A stretch of DNA of 64,000 nt from Crocodylus rhombifer (taxonomy: Eukaryota > Chordata > Crocodylia > Crocodylidae): positions 124,001 to 188,000 of the forward strand of contig JAVSML010021679.1 of the NCBI GenBank assembly GCA_038503035.1. The letters run 5' to 3'. The position numbers were made by a program, and so were the translations under genes. This document shows positions 32,926 through 45,316 of the stretch, in pieces (the stretch's first letter is position 1; every line of letters begins with the position of its first letter). The notes under the pieces were generated by a model. It did no database searches and was not told the DNA's origin. It saw nothing but the letters and a program-made list of their open reading frames with translations.

Positions 32926-35887
32926 TTCTCCAATTTTAACCCTGGATGAAACAATGTGAAAGTTGGCGTTGTTTTGCTACATTTGTATTGTACCCAGCTT
33001 GTCTGCACAAAACTTAGAATCTTTCTAACAGCTGCAGTGCGGTCAAGAACAGAGCTGCCCCTCTATTTTTAAATGGCTCCAAATGTACACGTGTCCATAC
33101 CCAAAGTGAATAGTTTTCTACCAATGGGCCATGGAGGTGCCGTGGATGATTTGCAAAGGCTTTACTCCTGGAGCCAAGCCACTTTGTCCTTGTTAGCTCT
33201 GCTTGACCACTTAACTCTGCAAAGGCCATGCAAAGTGAGTGTCTGAATGGCTAATAAGTGTCACTTATGTGCATATCTGTGCACCTAGGTGAATGTATTG
33301 ATCTTTTAAATCAGGAAATCATAGCAGGCCTAGATATAGGAGTAGTAGATATAGGACCAAGAAACATATGTCCAGGGCAATGGATAAGGTCCATAGTTTT
33401 AATTTATTTTGTCTTGTCTACACATGAAATTTGCACTAGTATAATGTTAGTTAAGCTGATAAAACTATTTTGGTTAAGCAAGTTCACACAGAGTTACATT
33501 GCTATCAGCTTAAATAACATTGCATTTCAGGGCTTGTGTTCACACAGCATCATGCCTCATCAATTTAAGGGCAATACAGTATGACTAGCAATCTCTGAGT
33601 CCCCTGGTTTGCTCCTTAGCTACCTGCATTCTAGGTAAACTTCTTGACATATTGGCATCTGAGGGAATTATGGGAGTAGAGAGGTTAAAAAACCTTATCA
33701 TGCCTTTTGTTTTATCCTAGAACTTGCCAGTGCCTGCACTACATCCAAGTTTCTCTCACCAAAGCTTGTTGTGGGCCAAAGAAATGCCACACTCTTGTCT
33801 ATTACATTAGAAGAGCAAATCCTGTTATACTGGAAACTGCGTCCAATGTGCCAATAGCACAGGCAGAGAAGGATGTTGCTTAAGCATAACTTTTATGGTC
33901 TCTTTTATGAACAGCTATACCCAGGGTTTCAAGTATTTGGGCCTGGCCAATCAGCACTAAATTGTGAAGAAAAAAAGTAAAGAGTAAGCTAAACAGGTAA
34001 GCTACCCATGTGAAATATAGGATGGAGGAAAATAAGGTAAGGAATTATGTTTCTGGATTTCTATGAATGCTATGTCTGCTCAATTTTTTGTTTGTTTCTG
34101 TTGAAAACTAATTTCAGTGAAAAGTTGCCTCTTTTGAGAAATAATTTTATAGATAATTTTCATTTACTTTGAAATGTTTTATTTTGAATGAAACATAAAT
34201 GTGACTGAGTTTTGGTTTGGGGGATGGATAGTAGAAAATCTGCATTTAAAAAAAAAACAATTCCTTTTATTTTTCTTTTCTTTCTGAAAACTATGATGTT
34301 GCAAGCAGCTTTATTTGACTCGGAAATAGATTTTTTAATATTTTTTTTAAAGTTAATTTGAATCTACTAATCCTTTCATGGATATGCCTATAGTGCTCTT
34401 AAGTGGAGTTCCCCAAATAGTCTGCAGCAAGAGCTACAGGCATTGTGTTACTTTTATTGATGTTCAGTTTGACACTTGGGCTTTTTTCCTGGCTCTCATT
34501 TTGTCTGCATTATAACTGATTAGACAAAGTATGATGGGCAGTTTCTTCATCTGATCTGTCTTGTTTTGTGTAGCAAAGTCTCAAGAAATTGTTGGAATGA
34601 GAGGGAAGAGAGGGTAACACCATCACTCATGTGAAGACAATGAAAATGCATCCATTAACTTCTACCAGGCAGGAATTTCACTCCAAAGGGGTCAGTGGAC
34701 CTACAGAATTTCAGAGCACTGGAACTTCATTCTCATACAAAAAAAAATGTTCTGTTTGGAGAAGCTCCACTACTTCAGATTCTAATACAGGAAGACAGAC
34801 AGATGTAAGACATGCTTATTGACTTGAGTATTGTTTCTTATATTCCAAGCAAATTATTATTTATGAACACAGAATTTCTGGGGCAAAGAACTTCTGATAT
34901 AGCTCTGCTTGTCTGTGCACAGATTATGTTTGTACTCAAATGTATTAATTCACAACAGACCAAATCCACATAAATAAAAATTCCTTCCCAACATTTATTT
35001 TAACAAACCTTAGGCTATAAACATTCATGGAAAAAAAACAAAAAAAAATTAGTAAGTATTAGGTACATGAATCCTGAGTAGAATTTGAGGGATATGTTTG
35101 CAAATATGTGTTTATACTCTGACCTGATCCTGTAAGTACTAAATACTGGCTGTAAAATTTATTGTCATGAATAGGAATCCCTCTAAACTTTATGGTAAGC
35201 ATTACATCTGGGAAGTGCTTGATGGATCAGATCACCTGTAAATTATTGCATCTAAATTGGCTGCATTTTCCTAACAACTAGTAGCAAATAGCTTTACTTC
35301 TCAGAGAGCAACCTATTGTGCCCTGTAGTCCTTAAAGAAAACACATTGTCTCCCCATCAGAGATTGGAAGTGTCACTAACACTACACTCCTATGCCAGAG
35401 ACCATGATGTTGCTTCTGACCTGAGTGGATCAAGTGTCAGCTGATTTTTAAAAAATGTGATTAAGACTGTTCTGCCAGCTGAGCTGTGGGGCCAACAGAA
35501 TGGATTGATTTATTTTTTGAAAGAAACCATGAGCAAGAATCAGAAAATGCAGTGGCAATAAAAAAAACAAGTGACGTAAGAGAGACTTTCATACTGTATG
35601 ATTAGGTTTTGTTTTTTTGTAAAAACAGCTTTAGTAGGAAAAAAAAAGAATGAGTCTTGGGCAGAGCAAAAAGCAGTCAATAGGTTTGTATAGAATATCT
35701 TCTATTTATTACAGTGCAATATCCAAATAACCATGCCATCAAACAAGGTTGCTAGTCATTAATCCTTGTGGTGAAGGTTTTGTTTAATTAGGGATTTCAG
35801 ACAAATCTGCTTTCAAATAGTACAATCCTTCATGTTTTCACCTTCAAGATACAGAAAAGTGGTTTTCTTCAGATATTTAAATGCAAA
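32926..35887. other. mostly unique AT-rich DNA
   Basis: No coding or repeat family recognised. The 108-codon frame at 33258-33584 has no known motif. Short A and T runs occur at 34250, 34740 and 35028-35050. Confidence 0.45.
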
Positions 35888-36366
35888 GGGTGTGTCCAGA
35901 GCAGCATGGATGTGTAGCATAGGGTACTTCAGACTTAAGCTACACATCCACACTGCTCTGGACACCATGCACTGCATATGCAAGCGTTCCCCAAGCTGCT
36001 AGCAGTGCAGGGGAGTTTTATTGACCTTGGGAGACCTTGAGGTAAAAAAAAGGCACACCAAAGAAAAGAGGGGTGCCACATGCGATGGTAGTATGCACTG
36101 CCCAAAACTGGAGCCTAGCTGGCTGGAGCCACACTCCAGCTGCTGGCCAAGCTTTCTGCTGCAGCTGCAGTCCTGGGAGACCCCCAGGACCCCAGGTAAG
36201 GCTGCTGGGGCCAGTACACTTGCTGGCCCCAGCCTCCCCTACCCCAGCCTGAGAAAACTGCTGTGCACCAGAGTGCACGTGGCATGGGGACAAGTAGCAG
36301 TGGAACAAGATATGCCACTGTTACTTATCCCTGGGGAAGCAAATGTCTGCACTTGTCTGGAAGTGC
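35888..36366. mobile_element. non-autonomous DNA element, GGGTGTGTCC family, copy 2
   Basis: Starts GGGTGTGTCCAGAGCAGC, like GGGTGTGTCCAGATGAGC at 43971 on, and shares GCTGGCTGGAGCC and GCTGGCCCCAGCCTCCC with the 44.1- and 12.6-kb copies. Near the left end is a 27-bp inverted repeat (35892-35918 / 35939-35965, two mismatches, 20-base spacer) not present in the sibling copies. Non-coding: frames on both strands overlap and are not conserved. Confidence 0.55.
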
Positions 36367-36537
36367 ACAAAGATATATAAAGGCCACAATCATTCTTCAG
36401 TACTGCAAGATTCCTGAAATCTTGGACAATACCTACAGTTATATTTAGAAATAATTGTCACACTGGATCAGATAATGTCCATATTTAACATCAAGTTAAG
36501 TATACTATCTCTGAGAGCAACCACTACTAGACACGTG

Positions 36538-37050
36538 GGTGCATCTACATGTGCACTTTAATGCACATTAGACTATTTTAATACACATTAAAGTGGCACT
36601 ACAAAAATGTGGGCAATTATAGATGTGCTCTGGGAGGTTGGGGTGGGAACTTTAATTAACACAGCTCTGAGAAATGCACTAATTAAAAGCACCCAGAGTG
36701 TCACTTGTATCAGTGTCTCCACACTGAAAAATGGCAGTGGAGCATTTTGAACTAAAGCTCATCAAATGAGCTTTAGTTTCAAGTACCCCGCCATCATTAT
36801 TCAGCATGGGGACACTGATACACATGATGCTGGAGCCTGTTGGAGCATGGGAATTACTACAGTCCAACAGGTTTGATTACAGCCTGTAATTACAGTGCAT
36901 TGGAGCAGCTTTCCTGCATGTGTATAGGAGCCTTGTGCTATTTAGTTAATGCACATTGAAGTAGGCTAATGCATGTTAAGCATCACTTAAAAACCATGCC
37001 CTTTAGTTAATGTGCTAATGCAATTAAGACAGGCTTATGTGTATTTTCTC
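36538..37050. mobile_element. nested DNA elements: outer GGGTGCATCTACATG element and MITE copy 4
   Basis: GGGTGCATCTACATGTGCAC opens an outer element whose other side (TTAACTAAAGTGCATTAATA, 37699-37718) is found only after the later MITEs. Inside, about 36620-36930 is another hairpin MITE with ATGGCAGTGGAGCATTTTGAAC / TTTCAAGTACCCCGCCATCAT mirrored around AAATGAGCTTTAGTT. Confidence 0.55.
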
Positions 37051-37326
37051 TAGGGTACTTTTACATGTGCTCTGGGGCTGGTGGGGGGCGGGGGTGGCAC
37101 TTTAATTAGAGCAGCTATGACAGCCTCTCTAATTACAGTGCTGCTGCATCTCATGTATCAGTGTCCCTGTGCTTCAACATGGCAGTGGGGACGCTTGAAC
37201 TAAAGCTTGTTTGACTGCTGATACACAAGATGCAGGAGACTGCTGGAGAATGATAATTGCTTTCCTCTGACATGCTGCGATTAGAGTGTGTAGGAGCAGC
37301 TTCCACACTCATATATAGGCACCCTT
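37051..37326. mobile_element. hairpin MITE, copy 5
   Basis: TAGGGTACTTTTACATGTGC start and ATATATAGGCACCCTTA end, with CACTTTAATTAGAGC/CTCTCTAATTACAGTG arms. The right part of the inner palindrome is deleted compared with copy 2. Confidence 0.6.
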
Positions 37327-37684
37327 AGGGCTCCTGTATACATGCAGGGAGACTGCTCTGATGCACTGGAATTACAGTGCATCGAAGCAGACTCGATTGA
37401 GTCTGCTAGAGTGCGTAAATTGACACATTCTGGCAGCCTTGTGCATCACATGTATCAGCAGCACAGCATACCTCTGCACTCAGGAAATGGCAGTGGTGCA
37501 CTTTGAAATAAAGCACATTCAATGTGCTTTAGTTTAAAGTGTACCACCAACATTTTCTCAGTACAGAGGTGTGCTGCACTGCTGATACCATGCTCCGAAC
37601 ACAGCACCGGGCACTTTTAATTAGTGCAGCTCACTAATTAAAAGTGCCTGGCGCTGTGTTAACAACACATGTAAAAATGCCCTA
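37327..37684. mobile_element. hairpin MITE, copy 6, with long central palindrome
   Basis: AGGGCTCCTGTATACATGC start and CATGTAAAAATGCCCTA end. The central foldback at about 37450-37590 pairs CAGCACAGCATACCTCTG with CAGAGGTGTGCTGCACTG, and GAAATAAAGCACATT with AATGTGCTTTAGTTT. Abuts copy 5 with only TTA between the tips. Confidence 0.65.
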
Positions 37685-38167
37685 GATTTAATGTGTGTTA
37701 ACTAAAGTGCATTAATATGCACTCACTGTGGAGGAATGCATAAACTGTTTCTGAGCATAAATAAAATGGGTAATGCGTGTCTGCAGAAGATGTTTCTGCC
37801 AAACTCATATTCTTAACACTGGATTAATACAAACCTAGACTTTCTTATTATTCAGATAGATAACACATTCTTGATTTCATAAAATAATGTACATCATCCT
37901 TACATAAGCCAATTGAAAACCACATTTCCTGTTGGATTCACCAATATCTGACAGATTCCATGATTGCTGAATTTAACTGTAGTGAAAGCTCATGTACACT
38001 AAGTTGTTATATTGTGCTGCCCTTTCTCTCTGAAGGCAAGTGGTCCTTCATTCACTCTGAAGACTGCCAATCTGCATAGCTGCGATTCCTGTAACATACT
38101 CTGCTATCTCATCTAGATAATGTGTAAAACTACAGACCTTGGACCTGATTTTCTGTTCAGAAAGATG

Positions 38168-38345
38168 AAGTTAGTTGTATTAGTCTGAAGTCAGGGTGGA
38201 TTTTCACTGTTATAGACTAACCAAAGTAGATGATATATAGAGATGGAGACTAACCAAAGTAGATGATATATAGAGATGGAGATAGAGATAGCAAGAGAGA
38301 TAGTACAAGCTTTTGTAGGCTGAAGCTCACTTGTTATACATTTTG
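38168..38345 (-). mobile_element. Penelope-like tail fragment with a 33-bp duplication inside
   Basis: On the minus strand, ACAAGTGAGCTTCAGCCTAC then AAAAGCTTGTAC (a GAAAGCTT-like core remnant) is followed by sequence ending in the GACTAATACAACTAA tail, the same order as at 30.7 and 45.6 kb. Two identical 33-bp units sit inside, at 38214-38246 and 38247-38279. Confidence 0.5.
38214..38279. repeat. two tandem 33-bp units
   Basis: Perfect duplication of the unit AGACTAACCAAAG...AGATGG, followed by a GATAGAGATAG microsatellite. Confidence 0.9.
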
Positions 38346-41206
38346 TGTCTTTATTAAGTTTATGCAAAGTGGTTGTAAAATATTACCATTCTGATTTAGT
38401 TATTTTTAACTAAATCAGAATGCATACCCACGTAGCAGTAGGAGAAAGGATGACACAGGCCCAGTGGAATATCTGGGTCTTGTCCTTATAACACTGCTAA
38501 AAATGAAGCTTTTTCAAACAAAAGAGCTGGCTACATTCCTGGCATAACCTAGCTCATTCTAGGGTGTTTCCACAGAAATAAATTGGTCCAATTCATTTAT
38601 TGCATTTTAAATACCTTAATATTTTGGTCTACCTCAACTCTACCTTTGAAAATGTTTTTCAATTCTAGTTTTACGTGTGTTGTATGATGAACATTATTTT
38701 TTTTCTATGCCCTAGGGAGCATAATTCCAAGAACACTGCTACTGAATTCACTATTTAGTTAATGGAGACCTCACACATTATTTTTGGAGTGTGGTTCACA
38801 TACTTTAAAATAAATTCCACAGTCATGGAGTTCTTCAATCAGGTCCTGTTTTTTAAAAATGTCTGAGAAATGGGTGGTAGCACCTTCTCCTCTGTTGATA
38901 ATTATAAGCCTATTTTGGGGCTCATTTTAACACCTTTTCCACCATTATGTTAAGGCCCTTTTACACTATCTTGGTAACCTAAACTGGCCATAAAGTAGGT
39001 ATATATGATTAGCCTCACATTACGGTGCCTTTACACTGCTGCAGTTGCATCAAGCAGCCTTAGTGTAAATGAGAATCAAGGTCCTTGTGTGCCTCTATAG
39101 TATGATTTATTACAACAGAATATTCATACAATTAAATTAATACATTTTTATAACAGAAACAGCAAGAAATTAGTGAGAAGAAGGTACTACAACTCTCTTC
39201 ATGAAAAAAGACTTAGTGAGAAAAAAAACAGTCATGAATGAGCTCCACAGTCTAAGCCTGGCCACCAGAAAACTGGAAATACTAGAGATATAGTAGCTTT
39301 AGAAAAGATGTATGTGAATGTGTACTTTTCAAGAGCAGGAAGCTCCATGTAATCTTGTATAATTTTTATGGTTTTCTTTGGTAGATCTCAGATATAATCT
39401 CTATTCCATCCTCCTATTTTTATTAAAGCAAAGCCAGGTTACTTGCTACCCTTTCCCCTCTCTCCATAAATGTTTTTGCATTACTAAGGATAAATTATAT
39501 CACTCATAAAGAACTTTAAAATAATGTTGACCTCCATACAAATAAATAGAGTGTTGTATTAACATTTAGCTATCAGTCCTAAGTTTTCCCTTTGATCTTT
39601 TTTATGGCTAGCTGAGGAGGAATGTACTTGAAGTGTTATTCAGTTTAAATACATTACTATGATCAGACTTACACAATCATCACTTGAAAAGTATGGAATG
39701 ATCTAAGAGTCTTTTCAACTATTGATTTATGTTTAATAATGGCTCTATCAGAAAAATAGTCAAAACTTCATTATTTTCTACATTTTGCCTTTAAATCATT
39801 TGTATTAACCATGAGTGGTGACTAAATACTTAATGCTTGAGATCTCTGTCTCCCTTCTTTCCTCCACCTCCCTTACATAACACACACATTTGCAGAGGTT
39901 GTGTTTTTTCAGTCCCAGATGTTGAGCAAAAGCAGAATGCAGTCAAATCATGCTCCCATTGATTCAAGTAGGAAAAAATCCAGCTCAGAATGTCTTCCAT
40001 GAAATCCTGAATAAAGAAAAATAGGCATTTTCTTTTCTAATGCTGTTCACTTGCAGGAGAAAGAAGAGTAAAATAAACATAAATACTTTTGTAAATGGAC
40101 TATTCCGCTTGTGCACTTTATCATATCCCTTTTCCATCAAGATGCACTGTATATTGGATTGAACAATAGACCATAATACAATTTCTGACAATGACAAGCA
40201 AAGGTTATGTTTGGAGTCCAAGGTTGGAAGGATGTATATTTCCAAAATTGACCTGTAAACATGAGATCTTCGGCTTTTGGGTAACCAACTTAAAATTAAA
40301 AAGTAGATTATTCACATAAGCCATCTTTTTCTACTAAGACTACACAAACAGGTTTTAAAAGTAGGTCTGGAAATATCCGGTTTTAGGGTATTCTGACAGT
40401 TCTGGCTAGCCTTGGAAGCACAAGAGAGAATTATACTAGGAAGCATTTTATCTGGTGCAAAAATAGTATCTTGTATTTCCAGTTAAAAAAATGTGGAGGG
40501 TTTGAGGTAATATGGTACAGGGAAGGGAAGGGAAGCCTCTATATGAACCAATTCATTTGTCCCTGGTTTCTGTTCTCTTTTTGTCACTCACTGTTCTCGT
40601 CCCTTTAACTCTAGTTTTATTTCAGGTTTCCTTCCAACATCACCATTTTTATTGATTGCCCTTCATTCAGCAAATGTACAGAGGTCTCCAGTGGCTTAAT
40701 TTATACTGTCAAATAGCCATTCTGGACTTAAGACTCCCCACAGCACCTTACATTCACATGCCATTCTTACATCCTTGGGTGAATAAGTTACTTCATGTTG
40801 CTTCATGTACTGTTCTGTGGTCTAGTTTTGTGAAATAAAGAGCACACAATCATTAGGATTAGGGAAAGGAGCCATACTTCAACAGAACACCCAATAGCTC
40901 TCAGGCTTTGGTTCATAACTTAACACATTTATTTTGCCCAGGATGCCATGGTCTTCCTCAAATTCCCTTCCTCTCAAACACCCTGAATGAAAGTTTAAAC
41001 AGAACTAAAATGCCAATAGATTTGATTTCAGTATACATTGTAAGATATGTTATATTAAGTTTAAAGTTCAATAATAGTTCTCTGAGTTTCAATATTAAGT
41101 AAATTCAGTACTAATACTGAAAATACCGAATTACCAAATACCAAAATACCATTAATACTGAAAATACTAAAGACTAACAAATACTGAAAGTGAATTTAAG
41201 GCAACC
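38346..41206. other. mostly unique AT-rich DNA
   Basis: No coding exon or named repeat. A low-complexity AATACTGAAAATACC stretch lies at 41100-41185. Confidence 0.45.
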
Positions 41207-41279
41207 CCAATAATTAGAATATATACATGGAAAATGATAAATTTGTTACAATTTTCCATGTATAGAATCTAATTATTGG
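41207..41279. repeat. 29-bp inverted repeat with 15-base loop
   Basis: 41207-41235 and 41251-41279 are inverted copies that differ only in a three-base patch in the middle of the arm. AT-rich. No matching element was seen on either side. Confidence 0.8.
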
Positions 41280-41815
41280 AGGTATTAATATAATCTGAAA
41301 TTGTCCCCCACCACTGATGGGGAAAGCAACAGTGTCTCTTGCCCCTTGCCCTTTTACTATCCCACACTACTTGCCCTCCACGAGACCTGCCCCCTGACAC
41401 CTGTTCCCCTACCATTCGCCTCCCCTTGGAGTTTTCCCCCAGCCATTTGCTCCCTCCTGCAACTTGTGCCCTGACCACTTGTGCCCCTGCCACCTGACTC
41501 CCTGGTGCTTCTTTTCCTATGTGATTGCTTGTGGTTCTGGCTCCAGCCAGGCCTCAGTGGTTGCAACAGCTTCAGCTCTAGGTCTGGCCTTTGCCCTTGG
41601 CCTGGGTTTGGGCTGAAGATGGAGACAGAGCCACTCTTTTGCCACTATTATTTTCCCTGTGATTCCGCCATCCTGCACCATGCAGTCTTCCACTGGTGAC
41701 TGGTACCTCCTGAGTCTGGGAGGGAACCAAATTGCCAACCGGGGGTGGGGGGGTCCTCCGTGGCAGCTGGTGCTTCCAGGGGGTGCACAGTCAATCATGA
41801 CCCCCTATGTGTCAA
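41280..41815. mobile_element. C-rich segment, right part a GTGACTGGT-family DNA element
   Basis: 41340-41510 is a degenerate minisatellite of CACTTGCCCC/ACCTGCCCCC-like phrases. From 41696 TGACTGGTACCTCCTGAGTC matches the starts at 32592 and 53322, ending at GGGTGCACAG...CCCCCTATG. Several overlapping 60-125 codon frames on both strands come from the skewed base content. Confidence 0.35.
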
Positions 41816-42584
41816 TAATGCAGTCTTCCCTTCCGTTCCATCCCCGCACCCTTCCACACATGGCACAGTTTTCCCTGTGCACCCCCATAACTGCCCCTAC
41901 ACTGCATGATCTCTGGGTTGGGACTGGAGTCAGAGCTGCAGTAGCTGCCTGTCCCAGCTGTACTTGCATCCAAGATGAGGTTTATTTTCCCTCCAAGTTG
42001 AATGTGGGAAAAAAAAATTGGCTTGGATTGAAATAAATGCATATATTGAATATAGAGATAAAATTAGCTTGGAATGTCAGTTGACTTGATAGAAATCCAT
42101 TTGAAGATTTCATTGCTGATTTGAAGAATTGGTAAATATGCTCTTCCAATTGTCCCTTCTACACTGTTTTAAATATTTGAAAACAGTTAATAATGAGAAA
42201 AAATGAATTATGTTTGCCTGTGTGATATAAGTATAATATATGCAAAGCAAAAATATAATTATTTTAGTCCAACAAATAAATAACTCAGCTTTAATATCTA
42301 CAAGCTGCAATTATTTGTATCTAATAAGGAAACATGATATTTTATTTCCTCTTGATAGCTGTATTCTCTATTTATAGTGGATTAAAAGCAGACAAGACAA
42401 ATGGCCTCCATTATGAATGGTTTTATATCACTTTGTTGAGTTGAATTTGCTAATCAGAAGAGGAGAAAAAGAAATCCTTGTTCTTGGAAGTCATATAAAT
42501 GGATGATAAGAGAAGGTAAAGGGACCATGCCATAGCATGAATGGAACAGTAGGACAGAGCATCTATACTCATCTCCGTGGGCAT

Positions 42585-43325
42585 GTCTACATGAGACTCT
42601 ATGTTGCCATAGTGGTGAGCTACAGCGATGACAACGTTAGTGGGCATGAACCAGGACACCACTGATACTGTGCAATAGCTCATTGCTACTCTTCAGTAGG
42701 GTTGGAAATGACTTGCGTGCAAGACTTGCCTTGCTTGCAAGGCTGGGAGGGCACAGCAACTGCCCACAGACAGCAGCGGTGGTGTCAGCAGCGGGGGTAT
42801 GGTGGCGGCAAGTGGGGACCACCCACAGGTGGCCGTGCTAGCATTGGTGGCAAGGGCAGGGCAAGCAGGGACCACCTCCAGGTGTTGGTGGCGGGGGTAT
42901 CCCCCTGTGGCCGATTGCCAACCAGGGGGGGACGGGCCCGTGGCCAGACACCGAGCATCTGGCACTTTTCAGGGGGGACACCAATGCTCTGCCTGCCCCC
43001 CTACCTGTTGCCTAAGCTGACAGTGCTCGCTCTCAGGGGGCACGTGCACCCCTGTGAGCCCCCTATGCATTGCCTATGCCCGTGTGCCACCAGAACTGCA
43101 CAGTATTGGCGGTTACTGCACAGTAATTTATTACTTGTTTTAGCTCTTTGCTAAGCTTTTCAGACAGAGAAATTTGCAGCATACACCCCTTGCCAGGAGA
43201 AACTCTCCCATGAGATACTATGTCACAAGTGCTAAGTACCTCTGCTAAGTACAGTGCTAAATGACTGAGCAGTAACTGCCAGTACTGCATAGTCCCAGCA
43301 CCACATGGATCATTTCCAAACCTGC
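42585..43325. mobile_element. nested non-autonomous DNA elements
   Basis: GGCATGTCTACATGAGACTC then TATGTTGCCATAGTGGTGAG is the inverse of the right end of the 58065-58341 element. GC-rich DNA with GGTGGCGGGGGTAT repeats follows at 42715-43080, ending in CACGTGCACCCCTGTGAGCC like the 53.3-kb element. 43080-43320 has inverted ends: CAGAACTGCACAGTATTGGC and GTAACTGCCAGTACTGCATA. At least three insertions are superposed. The 150-codon frame is not supported. Confidence 0.45.
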
Positions 43326-43782
43326 TGTAGAGTAGCAGTGGTATCCTGTTTTGTACGTACACTTTCTTCCATCAAAATCAATGTAGTTTCAAGTTTAAGA
43401 GTAGCATTCCAAAGGGAATCCCAGAATGAAGCCATCTTGACAGCCCATTCTCAGTTTGTGTGTTGGAAGATCTATAGCCAAAATTAATAAACTTCAAATC
43501 AGATGAAAAGCATGTGACCTAGGAATAAAAACAACATAAAATATTAAAAGAGGATCTTTTTCTGTGATGCTGGAATCATTTAAGCAAAAATTAAGACCTG
43601 AAGCTCCACGAATCAGGCTTTAAAGAAAATGGAAATCAGAAAGAGCAATTTTTCACCCTGCCCTCCTTACCCAGAAGCAACTCTCCCAGTTGAAGTTGTC
43701 CCATGGAAATCCTCCACAGCCAGAGAAATAGAGCATTACTTGCTCTACCTGGACAGGACTAGAACAAGTGCAAGAACATAGT

Positions 43783-44573
43783 AAGCCAGTGATTTTTACC
43801 CAGGGTGCCAGGGCACTCTGGGATGCCATGTGATTCTTCTAAGCATGCTGTGGGGTGCCATTCTATAATAGCACTGTTAGGTGTGCAAACACCTATACAT
43901 GAGTCAGAAGATAAACCCAGAAATTTCAGATAGGAATTTAGTGTAAAAATTCTGACTTGTTTTGGTCTTTCTGGGTGTGTCCAGATGAGCACACATCTGT
44001 GTTTTGTAGCGCTGCACATAAAGGTATTTGCTGTACTGCTAATTTGCAGTGCAGTGGGGCTTTTTGATACCAGGAGATCCCAGTGTCCAAAACACCTGCA
44101 CCAAAAGAAAGGGAGTGGTGCACGTGGCAGCATGAGCTGCCCAATACCAGAGTCTGGCTGGCTGGAGCTACTAGCCAGGCTCTGTGTGCCTGGATTGCCA
44201 CTTCTGGTACTGGAGGTGGCCCCCAGAGTCTGTGGTAAAGCTTTTGGGACCAGCCCAGGTGCTGGTCCCAGCCTCCCGTACCCCAGCTGGGATAACTTGC
44301 CATGTGCCAGAGTGCACATGCACCGATGTTTCCCAGGGGTAAGTAGCAGTGGCACAACTATGTGCCACTTCTAATTGTCCCTGTGGAAATGCACATACAC
44401 GCTTATCTGGTTGTGCCCTCTGAGTTCTTTGCATCAGAAGAATTGCTCTATTATTTTTATGTAGTAAAACAATTTGGAGTTAATAGCTGGCATTCTCTGG
44501 GGCACCTTGTGTCTAATGAGGGTGCCTTGAGAAATACAAGGATACCATGAGCCTAAAAAGGTTGAGAACCTTG
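43783..44573. mobile_element. hAT (Charlie-like) element split by a later insertion
   Basis: Left end CCAGTGATTTTTACCCAGGG and right end AAAAAGGTTGAGAACCTTGG are imperfect inverted termini. The halves match the intact fragment at 10700-10971: TTAGGTGTGCAAACACCTAT left of the break, and CAGAAGAATTGCTCTATTA right of it. The break after TTTGGTCTTTCTG corresponds to the middle of GGTCTTTCTGTGTCC in the 10.8-kb copy. Confidence 0.7.
43971..44413. mobile_element. non-autonomous DNA element nested in the hAT element, GGGTGTGTCC family copy 3
   Basis: Inverted ends: GTGTCCAGATGAGC on the left, the inverse of CAACCAGATAAGC on the right. The interior shares GCTGGCTGGAGC and CCCAGCCTCCC with the 36-kb copy. 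Frames up to 198 codons on the minus strand and 139 on the other strands overlap each other and are absent from sibling copies, so I do not call a gene. Confidence 0.6.
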
Positions 44574-44599
44574 GTGCTAAAATGATGACTGTTATACTC

Positions 44600-45010
44600 T
44601 CAGATTATTGCAAAACTGGGCTCACTAGGAGTAATCTAGGCTATGTTTAGTCTGGAGAAAAGGAGGTTAAGGGAGAATTCAAAAGCAGTGTCCAGCTATT
44701 TGGAAGGCTGCTATAAAGAAGAGATTAAACAGCTGTTCTTTCTTGCTACAAAGGGCAGGGCATGAAGCAATGGATTTAAATTGTAGTAAATTAGATTTAG
44801 ATTAAATCTCAGGAAAAACTTCCAAACTGTAAGAACCAAGGACAATGGAACAAGCCTCCCAGGGAAGCTGTAGAATCACCTTCACTGAAGGTTTTCAAGA
44901 AACTAGATAAGCATCTGTGTGGGATGCTTTAGGCAGAGAGCAACTTGCATCTATGCAGGAGCTTGGATTAGATGACCTTTAAGGTTCATTTCAACTTTAT
45001 GATTCTCTAT
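44600..45010 (+). pseudogene. CR1-like LINE 3' end
   Basis: Tail of the LINE: CTGGAGAAAAGGAGGTTAAG (the LEKRRL block), AATGGAACAAGCCTCCCAGG (the WNxLP block), then GGATTAGATGACCTTTAAGG and TTCAACTTTATGATTCTCTA. Old and rich in stops. Confidence 0.75.
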
Positions 45011-45316
45011 CTCTCTAGCAAAAAATAGAATAGCAATTTGAGGGAGAATAGGAAGGAACTGAGCATTGGATAAGTAGAGTGATGAACACACTGACCAAAG
45101 CCTTCAGCCAAAAGGATTAAAGGGGTTGAAGCCATTAAAACAGTGACCAGGAGGAAGGAATATTTACATGTAATGTTTTTGGGATACCTTTCTGTTATTT
45201 TTAAGTATAGTGTGTCCTTGATCCTTGCATGTTATCCTTTTATTATTATCATATTATTATTAGTTTACCCTTTTCATTTAATTAAACTGTAAATAATAAT
45301 TCTTTGATCTGAGAGT

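Noticed and set aside
36538..37730. CRISPR-like array of repeats
   Set aside because: Repeats are 280-360 bp, diverged and have inverted ends. They are MITEs in a eukaryotic genome.
42702..43154. 150-codon frame in GC-rich DNA
   Set aside because: It covers GGTGGCGGGGGTAT-like repeats and DNA-element ends, with competing frames on both strands.
43759..44355. 198-codon minus-strand open frame
   Set aside because: It spans the junction between a hAT element and the element nested in it, so it cannot be an old gene. Sibling copies do not keep it.
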